The notes beneath the pieces were generated by a model. That model made no database searches. It saw only the letters and a list, made by a program, of their open reading frames with translations, and was not told the origin of the DNA. DNA of 39,016 nt. Origin: a virus. The translations under genes and the position numbers were made by a program. Numbering within the stretch: the stretch's first letter is position 1; each line of letters starts with the position of its first letter. Shown here piece after piece: positions 14,351 through 22,184 of the stretch. The stretch lies in IMG/VR virus record IMGVR_UViG_3300006734_000017, positions 1-39,016 of that record. One strand, given 5' to 3'.

Positions 14351-15913
14351 TTAAGAAGAGGGCAGCTCGCCAGATGCTGGTATATACGTATTGCCGCTCT
14401 TGTCAAACATGGTGAACCCGGCCATCTTGATAAAAGTAGAGGGAACATTGAATAGCTTCTGCATCATTGGCATCATCATTGGAGCCTGACAATTGTAAGG
14501 AGGTACATCCATCAAGGACAAAGAAATTCTTTGTTGATTTGCTGCTCTTGCTTCGAGTTGATCGCTTTCTGTTTTTTGGACAAGGTCTTGTTCCCAAGCC
14601 GCCATGCTTTCTATTCCAACGGGAAAATCAGAAGGCTCTGGAGGAAATACACCTTCTTCATATTTCATCGCATAGATATGTTTGCAGTAACGCATCTCAT
14701 CTAGTAGAGGTGTCCATGTATCGGTAAGGGATACAATTACATTTCCTTCTGCTGCGTAATCACCGTAAGAAGGCATTCCTTCTGACTTTGCGCCAGGTAA
14801 AGATGGGTCTGTTGTGCTTCTTAAATACATTGAACCAAAGTCTCTAAAAACACCTGGATTATCTCTGTTTGCGCCTGTTTTTGTTGATGTAGTTGGAGTA
14901 ATAGTTGGCGGAACGTTATATTCAGGAGCAGGCGAGATAATCCGCATATCTCTGTTTGTTGTTGCGCTAGTCATTGCCGCATTATTGACGACACCATTTT
15001 CTGTCAATACTTCGTAACGTCCTGGCTTTAAAACAGCAATGTTTGTTCTCGGGAATTTACTTTTTAGCGAATTTGATACTTTGTTCAAAGAAGAAACAAA
15101 TGCGTAATCCCTTCTATTGAAGTCTTGACAAGAACAGCAATATCGTGTTCCCGTCATTAAAAAGCGGCTCACATCTGGAGGTTTAGTGGCAGGCGTCACT
15201 AAAGTTCTATCGGGAGTGGCTTCAACCGAACCGGCCTTTTGTAACTTAAGAATCCCATTGAATGGATCTGTATCTACAAGAACAGCAGATACATAACCAT
15301 ATCTTTTTTGTGTCGCCGGATTAATTGTATTCCGATCAATAGGCACCCCACCTGCGCTGATAATTCTATCTTCTAGGATTTCTCCGTTAATAGCCTTTAG
15401 GCCTCCTGGAACTCCTGGAATCGGTACATATAGTGGAGGTGGCAAAGGATTAAGGGCGCTCCATGAACCAGAAAGTTGTACGTACCAGAAGCTATCATCC
15501 TCTGTAACAGAGGCGATTGAAGCGGGTGTTCCACTTGTATCTTCTATGTTGTCTAAACGCAAGCTACCGGCAACACGTACGCCAGCCCAATGCATTCCAA
15601 ATTCCTTGTTTTTAGTTGGAAAGCCTTTAAAGACCCCAGGAATCTTAGGCTGATTTCCATTGGAGGGTGGTAGCCCTGGTGGTAAGGGTATTGTATAAGT
15701 AAAAGGATAATCGTAAGAGTTATCATAAAAAGCAGCGGTCGCAAGTTCATACCCTCTGCGCCAACGAGACCATGCCGCTTCTCGGTTAACTGTATAGATA
15801 GAATCTGGGACAGAGCCTTTTGAAAACTCAGTCGTAATTGGCTTTACAGCACGAGGAATAAAAACTTCTTTCCTACTGAAATTTCCAAAAGAGCTACCAC
15901 TCTTTTTGGCCAT
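14351..15913 (-). CDS. Virion-type protein with a split SWIM-like zinc motif
   Basis: 520 residues. A Pro/Gly-rich, beta-type N-terminal 250 residues include PLPPGLPPSNG and a block at about 130-230. Then comes TRYCCSCQDFNRRDYAF with Cys260 and Cys262, and much later DEMRYCKHIYAMKYEEG with Cys410 and His412. Together these read as a SWIM zinc motif (CxC...CxH), whose two halves normally lie close together but are here about 147 residues apart. The C-terminus has a Met/Pro-rich segment (CQAPMMMPMMQKLF). It lies two bases after the upstream 259-residue gene in the structural operon, so a tail or adsorption-apparatus role is likely but not shown. Confidence 0.6.
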   Translation of the reverse strand: MAKKSGSSFGNFSRKEVFIPRAVKPITTEFSKGSVPDSIYTVNREAAWSRWRRGYELATAAFYDNSYDYPFTYTIPLPPGLPPSNGNQPKIPGVFKGFPTKNKEFGMHWAGVRVAGSLRLDNIEDTSGTPASIASVTEDDSFWYVQLSGSWSALNPLPPPLYVPIPGVPGGLKAINGEILEDRIISAGGVPIDRNTINPATQKRYGYVSAVLVDTDPFNGILKLQKAGSVEATPDRTLVTPATKPPDVSRFLMTGTRYCCSCQDFNRRDYAFVSSLNKVSNSLKSKFPRTNIAVLKPGRYEVLTENGVVNNAAMTSATTNRDMRIISPAPEYNVPPTITPTTSTKTGANRDNPGVFRDFGSMYLRSTTDPSLPGAKSEGMPSYGDYAAEGNVIVSLTDTWTPLLDEMRYCKHIYAMKYEEGVFPPEPSDFPVGIESMAAWEQDLVQKTESDQLEARAANQQRISLSLMDVPPYNCQAPMMMPMMQKLFNVPSTFIKMAGFTMFDKSGNTYIPASGELPSS

Positions 15914-15915
15914 AA

Positions 15916-16695
15916 TCAGAAGAAGCCGCCTTGTGCCGTAATGTGAACGCCAGGGGTATAGCCGGAAATATTAGCGCCATCAGGGAAAACCCCAACGTAA
16001 ATACGATCGCCACGTTCCAGGTAGATTCCTTTGTTTCGGAGTGGGGCGCTGGCACCAAGGCCATTAGTATTGCCTGCTTGAACTGTGGGAGTAGCAAGTT
16101 GAGGCATGACATCGGAGCAATCAACTATGCCGCTGTTTGCGGGTACAGTCTTTGCAAAAAGAACTCGATAATCACCAGATGCTGGAACTGGGGTTGTTGT
16201 TCCACGAGTCTGGTAAAACACAAAAGTTACGGCTGGTTTATAGCCATATGCAGAACCGTTGTAAGTAAATCCGCTCGATGTACCGCCTGAATAAATTAGA
16301 GAAGTATTAACACCTGTGAGAGTTGTTGCGCCGGTATATGTGTAATAACCATAGCCACTCTCTGCAGCAGTGCCTAAGACCCCAGTGGCAGAAATAAAAA
16401 CAATCTGACCACTGACAAGAGATATAACAGTGCCAGAAGTCGAAACGTTAACTGTGTAATCTGGGTCACGGTGAAAGTCATTGCGGGCAATAGTAATAGA
16501 ATCTACAACCCCGCCATTGTTATTGTCTTCGCTTAATTCAGCGTCCATGTCAACCAGGATGGACGGCGCTTGTCCACCCTGAACAAATAAGGTATTGGAT
16601 GCTGCACTGCCAACAGTCTGCGTTGTTACTCGAACGGAGTCGAATAACGGACGATCAACCAGCAGCGGCTGCTTGTTTGTAGAGGTTGACGACAA
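15916..16695 (-). CDS. Beta-rich virion-type protein, TTG start
   Basis: 259 residues. The TTG at 16695 is the chosen start because AAGG lies nine bases upstream and no in-frame ATG fits. The protein is Gly/Thr/Ser/Val-rich and looks like all beta-strand (YTVNVSTSGTVISLVSGQIV, YGYYTYTGATTLTGVNTSLI), ending GVHITAQGGFF. There are no catalytic residues or signals. Composition and its place in the structural operon suggest a capsid-decoration, tail-surface or similar virion protein. Confidence 0.6.
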   Translation of the reverse strand: MSSTSTNKQPLLVDRPLFDSVRVTTQTVGSAASNTLFVQGGQAPSILVDMDAELSEDNNNGGVVDSITIARNDFHRDPDYTVNVSTSGTVISLVSGQIVFISATGVLGTAAESGYGYYTYTGATTLTGVNTSLIYSGGTSSGFTYNGSAYGYKPAVTFVFYQTRGTTTPVPASGDYRVLFAKTVPANSGIVDCSDVMPQLATPTVQAGNTNGLGASAPLRNKGIYLERGDRIYVGVFPDGANISGYTPGVHITAQGGFF

Positions 16696-16720
16696 TGTTC
16701 TATACCTTGTTTTTTATTTA

Positions 16721-17395
16721 TTATAATCCTGGCAATCGAGCGGTGCTAGTTAATGCCGATAGATAAGGACTAACTGGTGTTAAAGATTGGGCAGAAAACG
16801 CATCACGCTGTACAGGTGACATTTGTTTCATTGCAAGGTTCAGCACAGAACCTTGTAATGCAGGAGAATTCAAAAGCAGTTCTCCTGTAAACGCAGCAAG
16901 TAAGCTTTGTGGATCAATGAGTGATCTAGATGCGGCCTGTTGTGTGGGTTGATCTAGAGTGCCGAGTTTTTCATAAATTGCTCTGGCAGCTTTTTGGCGA
17001 GCTTCCGTTTTGGGGATGCCTGCACGCTCGTAATCGGTAACGAAACGCCTTGCCGCCTCTTCTGGGGAAACAGCACCACGCAACGATTGTCCAGCAGCTT
17101 TCTCTGGCCCTTGAAGCTCATGGATAAGAAAGTCGGCTTGTGCTTCAACGCTGCCAGGATCTAGTCCTTTTTGTTTGGCAAAGTTAATCAAAGCATTTTG
17201 ACGCCCACCCGTCCACTGCGCTAAGCCAAAACCACCTACACCTAAGGGTGCGCCAACCTTACCACCCTCATTGATGCGAGGATTGAAGCCGGATTCCAGC
17301 TGGAAATTACCAAGGGCGCCTGCGATTTGACCGCGTGAATACCCAGCCGCTTGCATGCGCTTGGCAACAATAAGAGCGTTGGGATCTAACGACAT
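16721..17395 (-). CDS. Tail-lysozyme-like peptidoglycan hydrolase
   Basis: 224 residues. The first 150 match the phage tail lysozyme type (Phage_lysozyme2-like): AAGYSRGQIAGALGNFQLES with the likely catalytic Glu34, GFNPRINEGG, then FGLAQWTGGRQNALINFAKQ and a helical C-terminal part of the domain ending RAIYEKLG. The remaining 70 residues are helical and probably anchor it to the virion. It is distinct from the GH24 endolysin and likely acts on the wall at DNA entry. It sits in the structural operon downstream of probable connector genes. Confidence 0.8.
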   Translation of the reverse strand: MSLDPNALIVAKRMQAAGYSRGQIAGALGNFQLESGFNPRINEGGKVGAPLGVGGFGLAQWTGGRQNALINFAKQKGLDPGSVEAQADFLIHELQGPEKAAGQSLRGAVSPEEAARRFVTDYERAGIPKTEARQKAARAIYEKLGTLDQPTQQAASRSLIDPQSLLAAFTGELLLNSPALQGSVLNLAMKQMSPVQRDAFSAQSLTPVSPYLSALTSTARLPGL

Positions 17396-17402
17396 GGCTG
17401 CA

Positions 17403-17525
17403 TTAGCTTTGTTCTCCTACCCAATTTGAACTTGCCTTGAGACCAGGAACAAAAATGGTTTGTAGCGCCAGGGTTGTAGCCAGGTACGCAAGGGTGCGTT
17501 TAACAAAATTAGGGCAGAGAATCAT
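17403..17525 (-). CDS. Candidate 40-residue exported peptide
   Basis: ATG 17525 to TAA 17403. The sequence MILCPNFVKRTLAYLATTLA followed by LQTIFVPGLKASSNWVGEQS has the layout of a signal peptide: Lys/Arg, a hydrophobic stretch and a possible cleavage site after LKA. It directly precedes the lysozyme-like gene. A strong GGAGG lies about 20 bases before the ATG, which is farther than ideal. The same frame stays open upstream to an ATG immediately followed by TAA at 17591-17586, so the true start is uncertain or the gene is damaged. Confidence 0.4.
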   Translation of the reverse strand: MILCPNFVKRTLAYLATTLALQTIFVPGLKASSNWVGEQS

Positions 17526-17611
17526 TGGTTTAAAGCAACAACACTGGCCTCCGTGAATCAAAGATTCGTATCCAGCTGGTTGGACTTACATGCTAAGCAA
17601 CGCCAAGTATA

Positions 17612-18427
17612 TTATTTTTGGGCAAAAATACGTGCAAGCATTGCTTGTTTTTCTGCTTCAGCAAGTTCTTGCGCTTGTAACTGAGGAGTCATAAAAGCTT
17701 GTTGTTGTGGCATTGGAGTAAAGGCTGCACCATTGCCAATAACTGCTTGATACATTGCATCAGATGCAGTACCGAATGCAGGCAGTTGTCCAGGCATTGG
17801 CGTTACATCGGGACGAATACCTGTGGCATCGACTGGCGCAATCGCATTAAGCATTGCTTCTGATTCAGCGGGGAGTGCAGGAAGAGGAGCGCCCCCTGGG
17901 TACAAGGCTCTCTGAATCGCTTCGTAGCCAACCTGGCCGGGTTTTACTTTCTTGGCTAATTCTGGATTTTTCTGCGCCCAGATTGCCATCCCCTGGTCAC
18001 GCACAGCATCCATCCTGGCTTGATCGCCAGAAGCTACGGCTGCTGCACTATCACGCTCGTACTGAGATAAACGCGGATCCTTAGCTACTTGTTGAGCAAT
18101 AGCCGCTTTATCTGACTGGTAAGCACGTTCTGCTGCGGGAAAAGAAAAGGGAGTCACGGAGTAACCGGCATTACCACCGCCACCGCCTCCTCCGCCGGGG
18201 CGTGCTGCATCTGCCAGGCGCAATTCGGCACGACGATAAGATTCCCCCCTGGCACTAGGAGGGATGTTACCGACTCCAGTAAAGCTGGTTCCGTAAGGGC
18301 GTCCTTGAATTAAATTCCCTACACCAGTCATAAGTTGACCAAGGGGACCAAGAATATTCGGGTTATAGCCAGGCTGTTGTTTGCGTGCCTGAATAACACG
18401 GTCCATCATTCCGCCAGGAATTGCCAT
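17612..18427 (-). CDS. Gly/Ala/Pro-rich virion-type protein, unknown function
   Basis: 271 residues. ATG 18427 is chosen because GGAGG lies six bases upstream; an in-frame TTG at 18439 would leave no Shine-Dalgarno. A GGGGGGGG tract near residue 80 separates a compact N-terminal part (GPLGQLMTGVGNLIQGRPYG) from a helical central region (ERDSAAAVASGDQARMDAVR). The Gln/Ala-rich C-terminus (QLQAQELAEAEKQAMLARIF) is probably a coiled coil. It follows the possible connector gene in the structural operon. No family is recognised. Confidence 0.6.
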   Translation of the reverse strand: MAIPGGMMDRVIQARKQQPGYNPNILGPLGQLMTGVGNLIQGRPYGTSFTGVGNIPPSARGESYRRAELRLADAARPGGGGGGGGNAGYSVTPFSFPAAERAYQSDKAAIAQQVAKDPRLSQYERDSAAAVASGDQARMDAVRDQGMAIWAQKNPELAKKVKPGQVGYEAIQRALYPGGAPLPALPAESEAMLNAIAPVDATGIRPDVTPMPGQLPAFGTASDAMYQAVIGNGAAFTPMPQQQAFMTPQLQAQELAEAEKQAMLARIFAQK

Positions 18428-18429
18428 AA

Positions 18430-18891
18430 CTACCTCCAAACCTCATGTAAATAAAGACGAGAACCAACAGCTGTGTCGGCGGGACCAGGTAATGCCTGGA
18501 TGAATTCGGCACCAGAGCGTTCGTAACGGTAACGAGCCTGGAACGGATCCTTGTAGTTTGGAACGTAAAGGATACCGGCTAAACGGTTGGTCTCATAGAG
18601 ATAAATCTCATCCCAGACCTTAAGCGCCTCCTTAGCGTTGCTAGAGCGAATCGTACGATCCACATCACCAGCAATACTCTCAAGGCGAGTGGAAGGAGAA
18701 GTCGCAACCTCTGTCTTCTTCTCAGCAGTATCACAGCGACCAATCTGAATAATGATCTTATCGTAAAAATACGAATCTGGGACCGTATTCATGGCCTCTT
18801 CCAAGCGAGCATAGTCGCCCGCTGGCACGGAAACCGTGAAGTAGCCCAGGTGATACCGGACCCTGCTTTTGTCAAAATCAGACAGCTGCAC
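18430..18891 (-). CDS. Possible head-tail connector or neck protein
   Basis: 153 residues, starting MQLSDFDKSRVRYHLGYF, then a helix (GDYARLEEAMNTVPDSYFYD), a central acidic/basic stretch and an end rich in aromatic residues (RYRYERSGAEFIQ, YLHEVW). Its stop overlaps the ribosome-binding site of the next gene. Phage head-tail connectors of about this size often begin with a similar short helical segment and follow the capsid genes, which is the basis for the call. There is no diagnostic motif, so another structural role is equally possible. Confidence 0.4.
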   Translation of the reverse strand: MQLSDFDKSRVRYHLGYFTVSVPAGDYARLEEAMNTVPDSYFYDKIIIQIGRCDTAEKKTEVATSPSTRLESIAGDVDRTIRSSNAKEALKVWDEIYLYETNRLAGILYVPNYKDPFQARYRYERSGAEFIQALPGPADTAVGSRLYLHEVWR

Positions 18892-18928
18892 AGTCTATTT
18901 CCGTTATGTTATCAATTATAAACGCTAG

Positions 18929-19552
18929 TTATCCGTAGATAATTTCATCCATCGGGCCAGAGTACATGGCCTGCATCAAAGGAGAAGATGAACGCCTGGG
19001 CGACATCGCACTGGCAAGTAAAGATTCTTTTAATTGTTCTTGAACTGTTTTTTGCCTAGGTTGCATTGCATTAAGCAAAGCGCCAAATAAAGTTGCGTTT
19101 GCATTTTGTTCATTAACAGAACCAGGGTTTTCAGATGATACAGTTGGCGCCCCTGGCATGACATCTGTCAATTTGCCTTCCGGTGTTTTATATCGTCCGG
19201 TAGCCAACCACTCAAGCTGTTGGTCCGTTAAATACTTTTTGCCTTCAAGCGCTAAATGCACATGCGTGTCATGTCCTTTATCGCCTGGTCCCAGGGCTTC
19301 GTTAAATACACCTAATTGTTTTGCACGCCAACTCAGTTCACCCGTGCGTTGCTTCCAGGGAATGGGTTTGCCTCCTGCATATGCCGGTGCAACGTCAGGA
19401 CGCCAATCTCTTACGTCAATAGCCAGACCTTTTGGATGGTATCCAGTAGGAGAGTGCCCACCTCCAACACCGCCGAATGCAGGATTTTCACCAATATCTA
19501 AACCAAACTTCTTTAGGTATTTACCTATGTCAACAATAGATCTTTCAGCCAT
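18929..19552 (-). CDS. M15-type (D-Ala-D-Ala carboxypeptidase/endolysin-fold) metallopeptidase
   Basis: 207 residues from ATG 19552; upstream in-frame codons run into the terminator hairpin and are not used. The zinc site of the M15 fold is visible: GYHPKGLAIDVRDW with His39 and Asp46 (H-x6-D) and HDTHVHLAL with His97 or His99. GGHSP (His33) precedes it. It would cut peptide cross-links in the cell wall. The C-terminal 70 residues are Gln/Ser/Pro-rich and may attach it to the virion. It lies in the structural operon, giving the phage a third wall-active enzyme beside the GH24 endolysin and the tail-lysozyme-like protein. Confidence 0.75.
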   Translation of the reverse strand: MAERSIVDIGKYLKKFGLDIGENPAFGGVGGGHSPTGYHPKGLAIDVRDWRPDVAPAYAGGKPIPWKQRTGELSWRAKQLGVFNEALGPGDKGHDTHVHLALEGKKYLTDQQLEWLATGRYKTPEGKLTDVMPGAPTVSSENPGSVNEQNANATLFGALLNAMQPRQKTVQEQLKESLLASAMSPRRSSSPLMQAMYSGPMDEIIYG

Positions 19553-19579
19553 CTTATGTTTTATTTTTATTGTAAAACG

Positions 19580-19603
19580 AAAAAACCCCTGGTCTCCCAG
19601 GGG
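19580..19603 (-). terminator. Rho-independent terminator after the helix-hairpin-helix gene
   Basis: On the minus strand CCCCTGG, a GAGA loop and CCAGGGG are followed by six T. It lies 20 bases beyond the stop of the 136-residue gene. It would end or attenuate the capsid transcript before the peptidase gene. Confidence 0.85.
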
Positions 19604-19623
19604 CATTAATGATAGAAGCCTAA

Positions 19624-20034
19624 TTAAACACGGATTAAGTCTGCTGCAAACACAGCATCCCAATCAACTCTTTTGATTTGTCGCAGCTGCTCAAGATTAT
19701 TAAATCTTTCACCCGATAGTGACATCTGAAGATCTTTTATCTCCCGCGCTGTCTTCAAACCGATACCCTTGATATGATCAGCGATCATCTGCGCAGTAGC
19801 GCCGTTGAGATTCAACCGGTTATCTGGTGGAAAAGTACGTGGCTCTTCCTGCGCAGCTTTGTCTTTAACTTGAAGAGTCTTCACCTTTTTGGTGGCATCT
19901 TCGTCGGGCGTGATTTCGGTTTTATAAGCGGTATAAAGGCGACCGTCCTGATCTTCGACCATAAACCAATCGCCGTTATCCCATTCGCTTACAACCTTGA
20001 CTCGGGCTCCTGTTTTTTTGTGCTGATAAAGCAT
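19624..20034 (-). CDS. Helix-hairpin-helix protein with an SH3-like N-terminus
   Basis: 136 residues. The first 45 (YQHKKTGARVKVVSEWDNGD, then WFMVEDQDGRLYTAYKTEI) resemble a small SH3/KOW-type beta-barrel. A charged linker follows. Residues about 73-121 form a ComEA-type helix-hairpin-helix: LNLNGATAQMIADHIKGIGL with the hairpin KGIGLKTA at 89-96, then NLEQLRQIKRV. This fold binds DNA without sequence preference. Placed just after capsid genes, it could act in DNA packaging or in an ejected DNA-protein complex. The start codon is preceded by one base and an 8-bp hairpin, and a terminator follows. Confidence 0.72.
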   Translation of the reverse strand: MLYQHKKTGARVKVVSEWDNGDWFMVEDQDGRLYTAYKTEITPDEDATKKVKTLQVKDKAAQEEPRTFPPDNRLNLNGATAQMIADHIKGIGLKTAREIKDLQMSLSGERFNNLEQLRQIKRVDWDAVFAADLIRV

Positions 20035-20035
20035 A

Positions 20036-20061
20036 AAGACCAGATTTAAATACCTGGTCTT
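20036..20061 (-). promoter_or_regulatory. 8-bp hairpin one base before the helix-hairpin-helix start codon
   Basis: AAGACCAG, a 10-base loop, CTGGTCTT, then T and the ATG of the 136-residue gene on the minus strand. There is no T-run, so it is not a normal terminator. It could limit translation or mark the 3' end of a processed capsid message. Confidence 0.4.
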
Positions 20062-20073
20062 AGTTTACATTAT

Positions 20074-20871
20074 TCAGCTGACAGTGCGAGCAGGAAGATA
20101 CTCATCCATGTCCTCATAAGCCGGAGCTTCATCAGGCTGGATGTAGCAAACCTCAACAAACAGGTAGCCGGTCAGGCCTGCAGAGGAATCTGCATCAGAG
20201 ATGTAAATACCGCCAGAGGTGCTGGTATCGTTTGCGGCACCCTTGGCAAACACCTTCATGGTGACGGCACCAGTGCTGGTGTAATGCAGTACACTACCAG
20301 ACACACCGGCTGCACCAGTGGCAGTCAGGAATGCATTGCTACCAAAGCCTTGGCTACCACCAGCGAAGAAAATCTTGGTGGCTGCGTCGCCAGAAGTAGT
20401 AGAGGTCAGGTTGGCCTGAACAATAGCTTCGCCTACGCCAGATGCAGCGGTAGGACCACTGGAGTCGCGACCAAAGGAGATCACGTTACCAGTCGCAGCG
20501 TATACGCCAGAAGCGGCGCGGCCATCGCCCCAGCCAGAACCAACGGAAACGGCAGTGCGATACACATATACAGGACGATCAGCTGCACCAGAGATCACCA
20601 TGCCGGTGATATCAGGGCGAGTATCGTCTTGGCGGTAAGGGGAGGGAACGATCACGGTGCCGGTCACCAGTGGTGCACCAGAGGTCTGGGTCACCGCCAC
20701 ATAGCCGCGCTGTTGGAAATAACGATAGCCAGGAACAGCCAGAACAGAAGTAGGGCCGCCCTTGGAAGCGTTATTAGAACCATCATCGGTGGTATCAATG
20801 TTCCTGTACCAACCGTTCAGTGCTTCTACCCAGTTACCTGGATAGATTTTTTTCGAAGATAAATAGGACAT
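20074..20871 (-). CDS. Beta-rich protein downstream of the capsid gene, probable virion protein
   Basis: 265 residues starting MSYLSSKKIYPGNWVEALNG. It is rich in Gly, Ser, Thr, Ala and Val with alternating strand-like segments (YVAVTQTSGAPLVTGTVIVP, ARPVYVYRTAVSVGSG-type) and no catalytic motif. The tail (YEDMDEYLPARTVS) is acidic. It lies 33 bases after the major capsid gene, the usual place for a decoration or head-accessory protein, which is the likely role. Abundance would fit, because the gene shares the strong capsid transcript. Confidence 0.6.
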   Translation of the reverse strand: MSYLSSKKIYPGNWVEALNGWYRNIDTTDDGSNNASKGGPTSVLAVPGYRYFQQRGYVAVTQTSGAPLVTGTVIVPSPYRQDDTRPDITGMVISGAADRPVYVYRTAVSVGSGWGDGRAASGVYAATGNVISFGRDSSGPTAASGVGEAIVQANLTSTTSGDAATKIFFAGGSQGFGSNAFLTATGAAGVSGSVLHYTSTGAVTMKVFAKGAANDTSTSGGIYISDADSSAGLTGYLFVEVCYIQPDEAPAYEDMDEYLPARTVS

Positions 20872-20904
20872 TTATTTTTCCCGTTGTTTTAGAACTAAAA
20901 GTTA

Positions 20905-22068
20905 TCAGATGCTGCCGTCGTCAGACAGGAAGCTGAATGCAGTGGTCACGAAGTCCTTGTTCAGGATCTCGAAGCCAGCATACAGTTGCCAGATCAAGAT
21001 GATGAAACGGCTGAAGTCATCGTTGTTGTTGATCAGCACCTGAGCGTTCGGGCCGCCGATACCAACACCAATCGATTGAGGACCAAAGAAGTAACCTTGT
21101 GCAACTTCTTGGCTGCTGTAAGAAGGAGAATCAGTGAAGCTTGCGCTAATGTTCTTGGTCGGGAAGTTAGTCGACTCGAAGAACTTGACACCTTCAAACT
21201 GGACGCCAGTAGGCATCACGGGCTCACCGGCCAGGAAGTAACCTTGACCAGCTTGTGGACCCATGAAGAAGCTGGCGTTGTTAGGCATCATGGGATTACC
21301 CATGTACATGCCTTGGCCAGGGCTACCAGCGTAACGAGCGATCTCACGGAAGTCAGGATCACGACGCAGGTGCATCATGAAGGTGGGATCGCAGATGCAA
21401 CGATACAGACCATCAGCAAAGGTGGGAACGTTGCGCTTACGCAGATCCTTCACCACTTCCAGGAGGTCAGTGCGCACTTGGAACTGCTGCACTTGAGCGG
21501 CATACTCGGCAGTGGTGTAAGCAATACGACCGGAAGAATCCTTGGTCTTACCGCCAGGGAAGTAGTAACCACCTTGGGTGCTGGAAGCGGCACCATTGGC
21601 TTCGGCTTTGGCGAGTTCATCAATGAACACGCGATCGCGCCAACGACGATAGTCATCAAGCAGCGTCAGGCTACCGATGGACTGGTGGAACATGTTGAGG
21701 TTACCGGTGTCCAGCAGCAGGCGCTGGGCGGTAATCAGAGTTTCACGAGCAATCTTGAAGGTCGAAGGCTGAGTAGGATCGCCCGGATCTGCGGGACCAG
21801 TGTACTCTTTCAGCACAACAAGCACTTTTTCCTTGGTGATGTTGCGGCTGTTGGCGGTACCGATTGTTTGGTCAGCAATACGCTCACGGCTGTCCTTGGT
21901 ACCAGGAGTTCCCCAGAACTTGTAGCGATCAAGCTGAACGGTTTGACCAGGCTGACGGGTGAAGTCGTGGACGACCACAGGCTCCACCGCCATTTCGGCA
22001 ATGTAAGCAGGGTGGGGACGGTAAAGTTCCGCACCTAAAATTTTGGGAAAGTCGTTATCAATGAACAC
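20905..22068 (-). CDS. Major capsid protein
   Basis: 387 residues from GTG 22068, supported by a strong GGAGGA nine bases upstream. It is expected to assemble the HK97-fold shell. It follows terminase, portal and candidate scaffold in the standard order. Visible features are a basic-to-acidic N-terminal arm (VVVHDFTRQPGQTVQLDRYK), a helical spine region (FKIARETLITAQRLLLDTGN), a P-domain-like stretch with YRCICDPTFMMHLRRDPDFR, and a C-terminal block GPNAQVLINNNDDFSRFIIL ending FEILNKDFVTTAFSF. The general style recalls N4- or P22-type capsid proteins, but I cannot assign the subfamily by eye. Confidence 0.8.
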   Translation of the reverse strand: MFIDNDFPKILGAELYRPHPAYIAEMAVEPVVVHDFTRQPGQTVQLDRYKFWGTPGTKDSRERIADQTIGTANSRNITKEKVLVVLKEYTGPADPGDPTQPSTFKIARETLITAQRLLLDTGNLNMFHQSIGSLTLLDDYRRWRDRVFIDELAKAEANGAASSTQGGYYFPGGKTKDSSGRIAYTTAEYAAQVQQFQVRTDLLEVVKDLRKRNVPTFADGLYRCICDPTFMMHLRRDPDFREIARYAGSPGQGMYMGNPMMPNNASFFMGPQAGQGYFLAGEPVMPTGVQFEGVKFFESTNFPTKNISASFTDSPSYSSQEVAQGYFFGPQSIGVGIGGPNAQVLINNNDDFSRFIILIWQLYAGFEILNKDFVTTAFSFLSDDGSI

Positions 22069-22122
22069 TTTGTTTTATCCTCCAGTGTCGCAGGAAGTGT
22101 TTTTTTATCGGGTGAAAGATTC

Positions 22123-22138
22123 AGACATTATTATGTCT
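22123..22138. repeat. Palindrome upstream of the capsid gene
   Basis: AGACAT, four bases, ATGTCT: a perfect 6-bp inverted repeat in the 111-base leader between the 182-residue gene and the capsid gene. It could be an operator or an RNA hairpin. It overlaps a CATAAT that might act as a -10 box on the minus strand, although no good -35 was seen. Confidence 0.35.
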
Positions 22139-22162
22139 TATCTAACACAAATTTTAGCAGTT

Positions 22163-22184
22163 GGTAATTTATTTATTAATTACC
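22163..22184. repeat. AT-rich inverted repeat at the end of the 182-residue gene
   Basis: GGTAATT, eight bases, AATTACC, overlapping the stop codon of the 22180-22728 gene. No T-run follows on either strand. It may be a weak hairpin or an RNA-processing site between that gene and the capsid gene. Confidence 0.35.

Noticed and set aside
20986-22038. A long plus-strand open frame opposite the major capsid gene (350 residues)
   Set aside because: It is antisense to a well-supported capsid gene, has no Shine-Dalgarno, and its composition reflects the complement of capsid codons.
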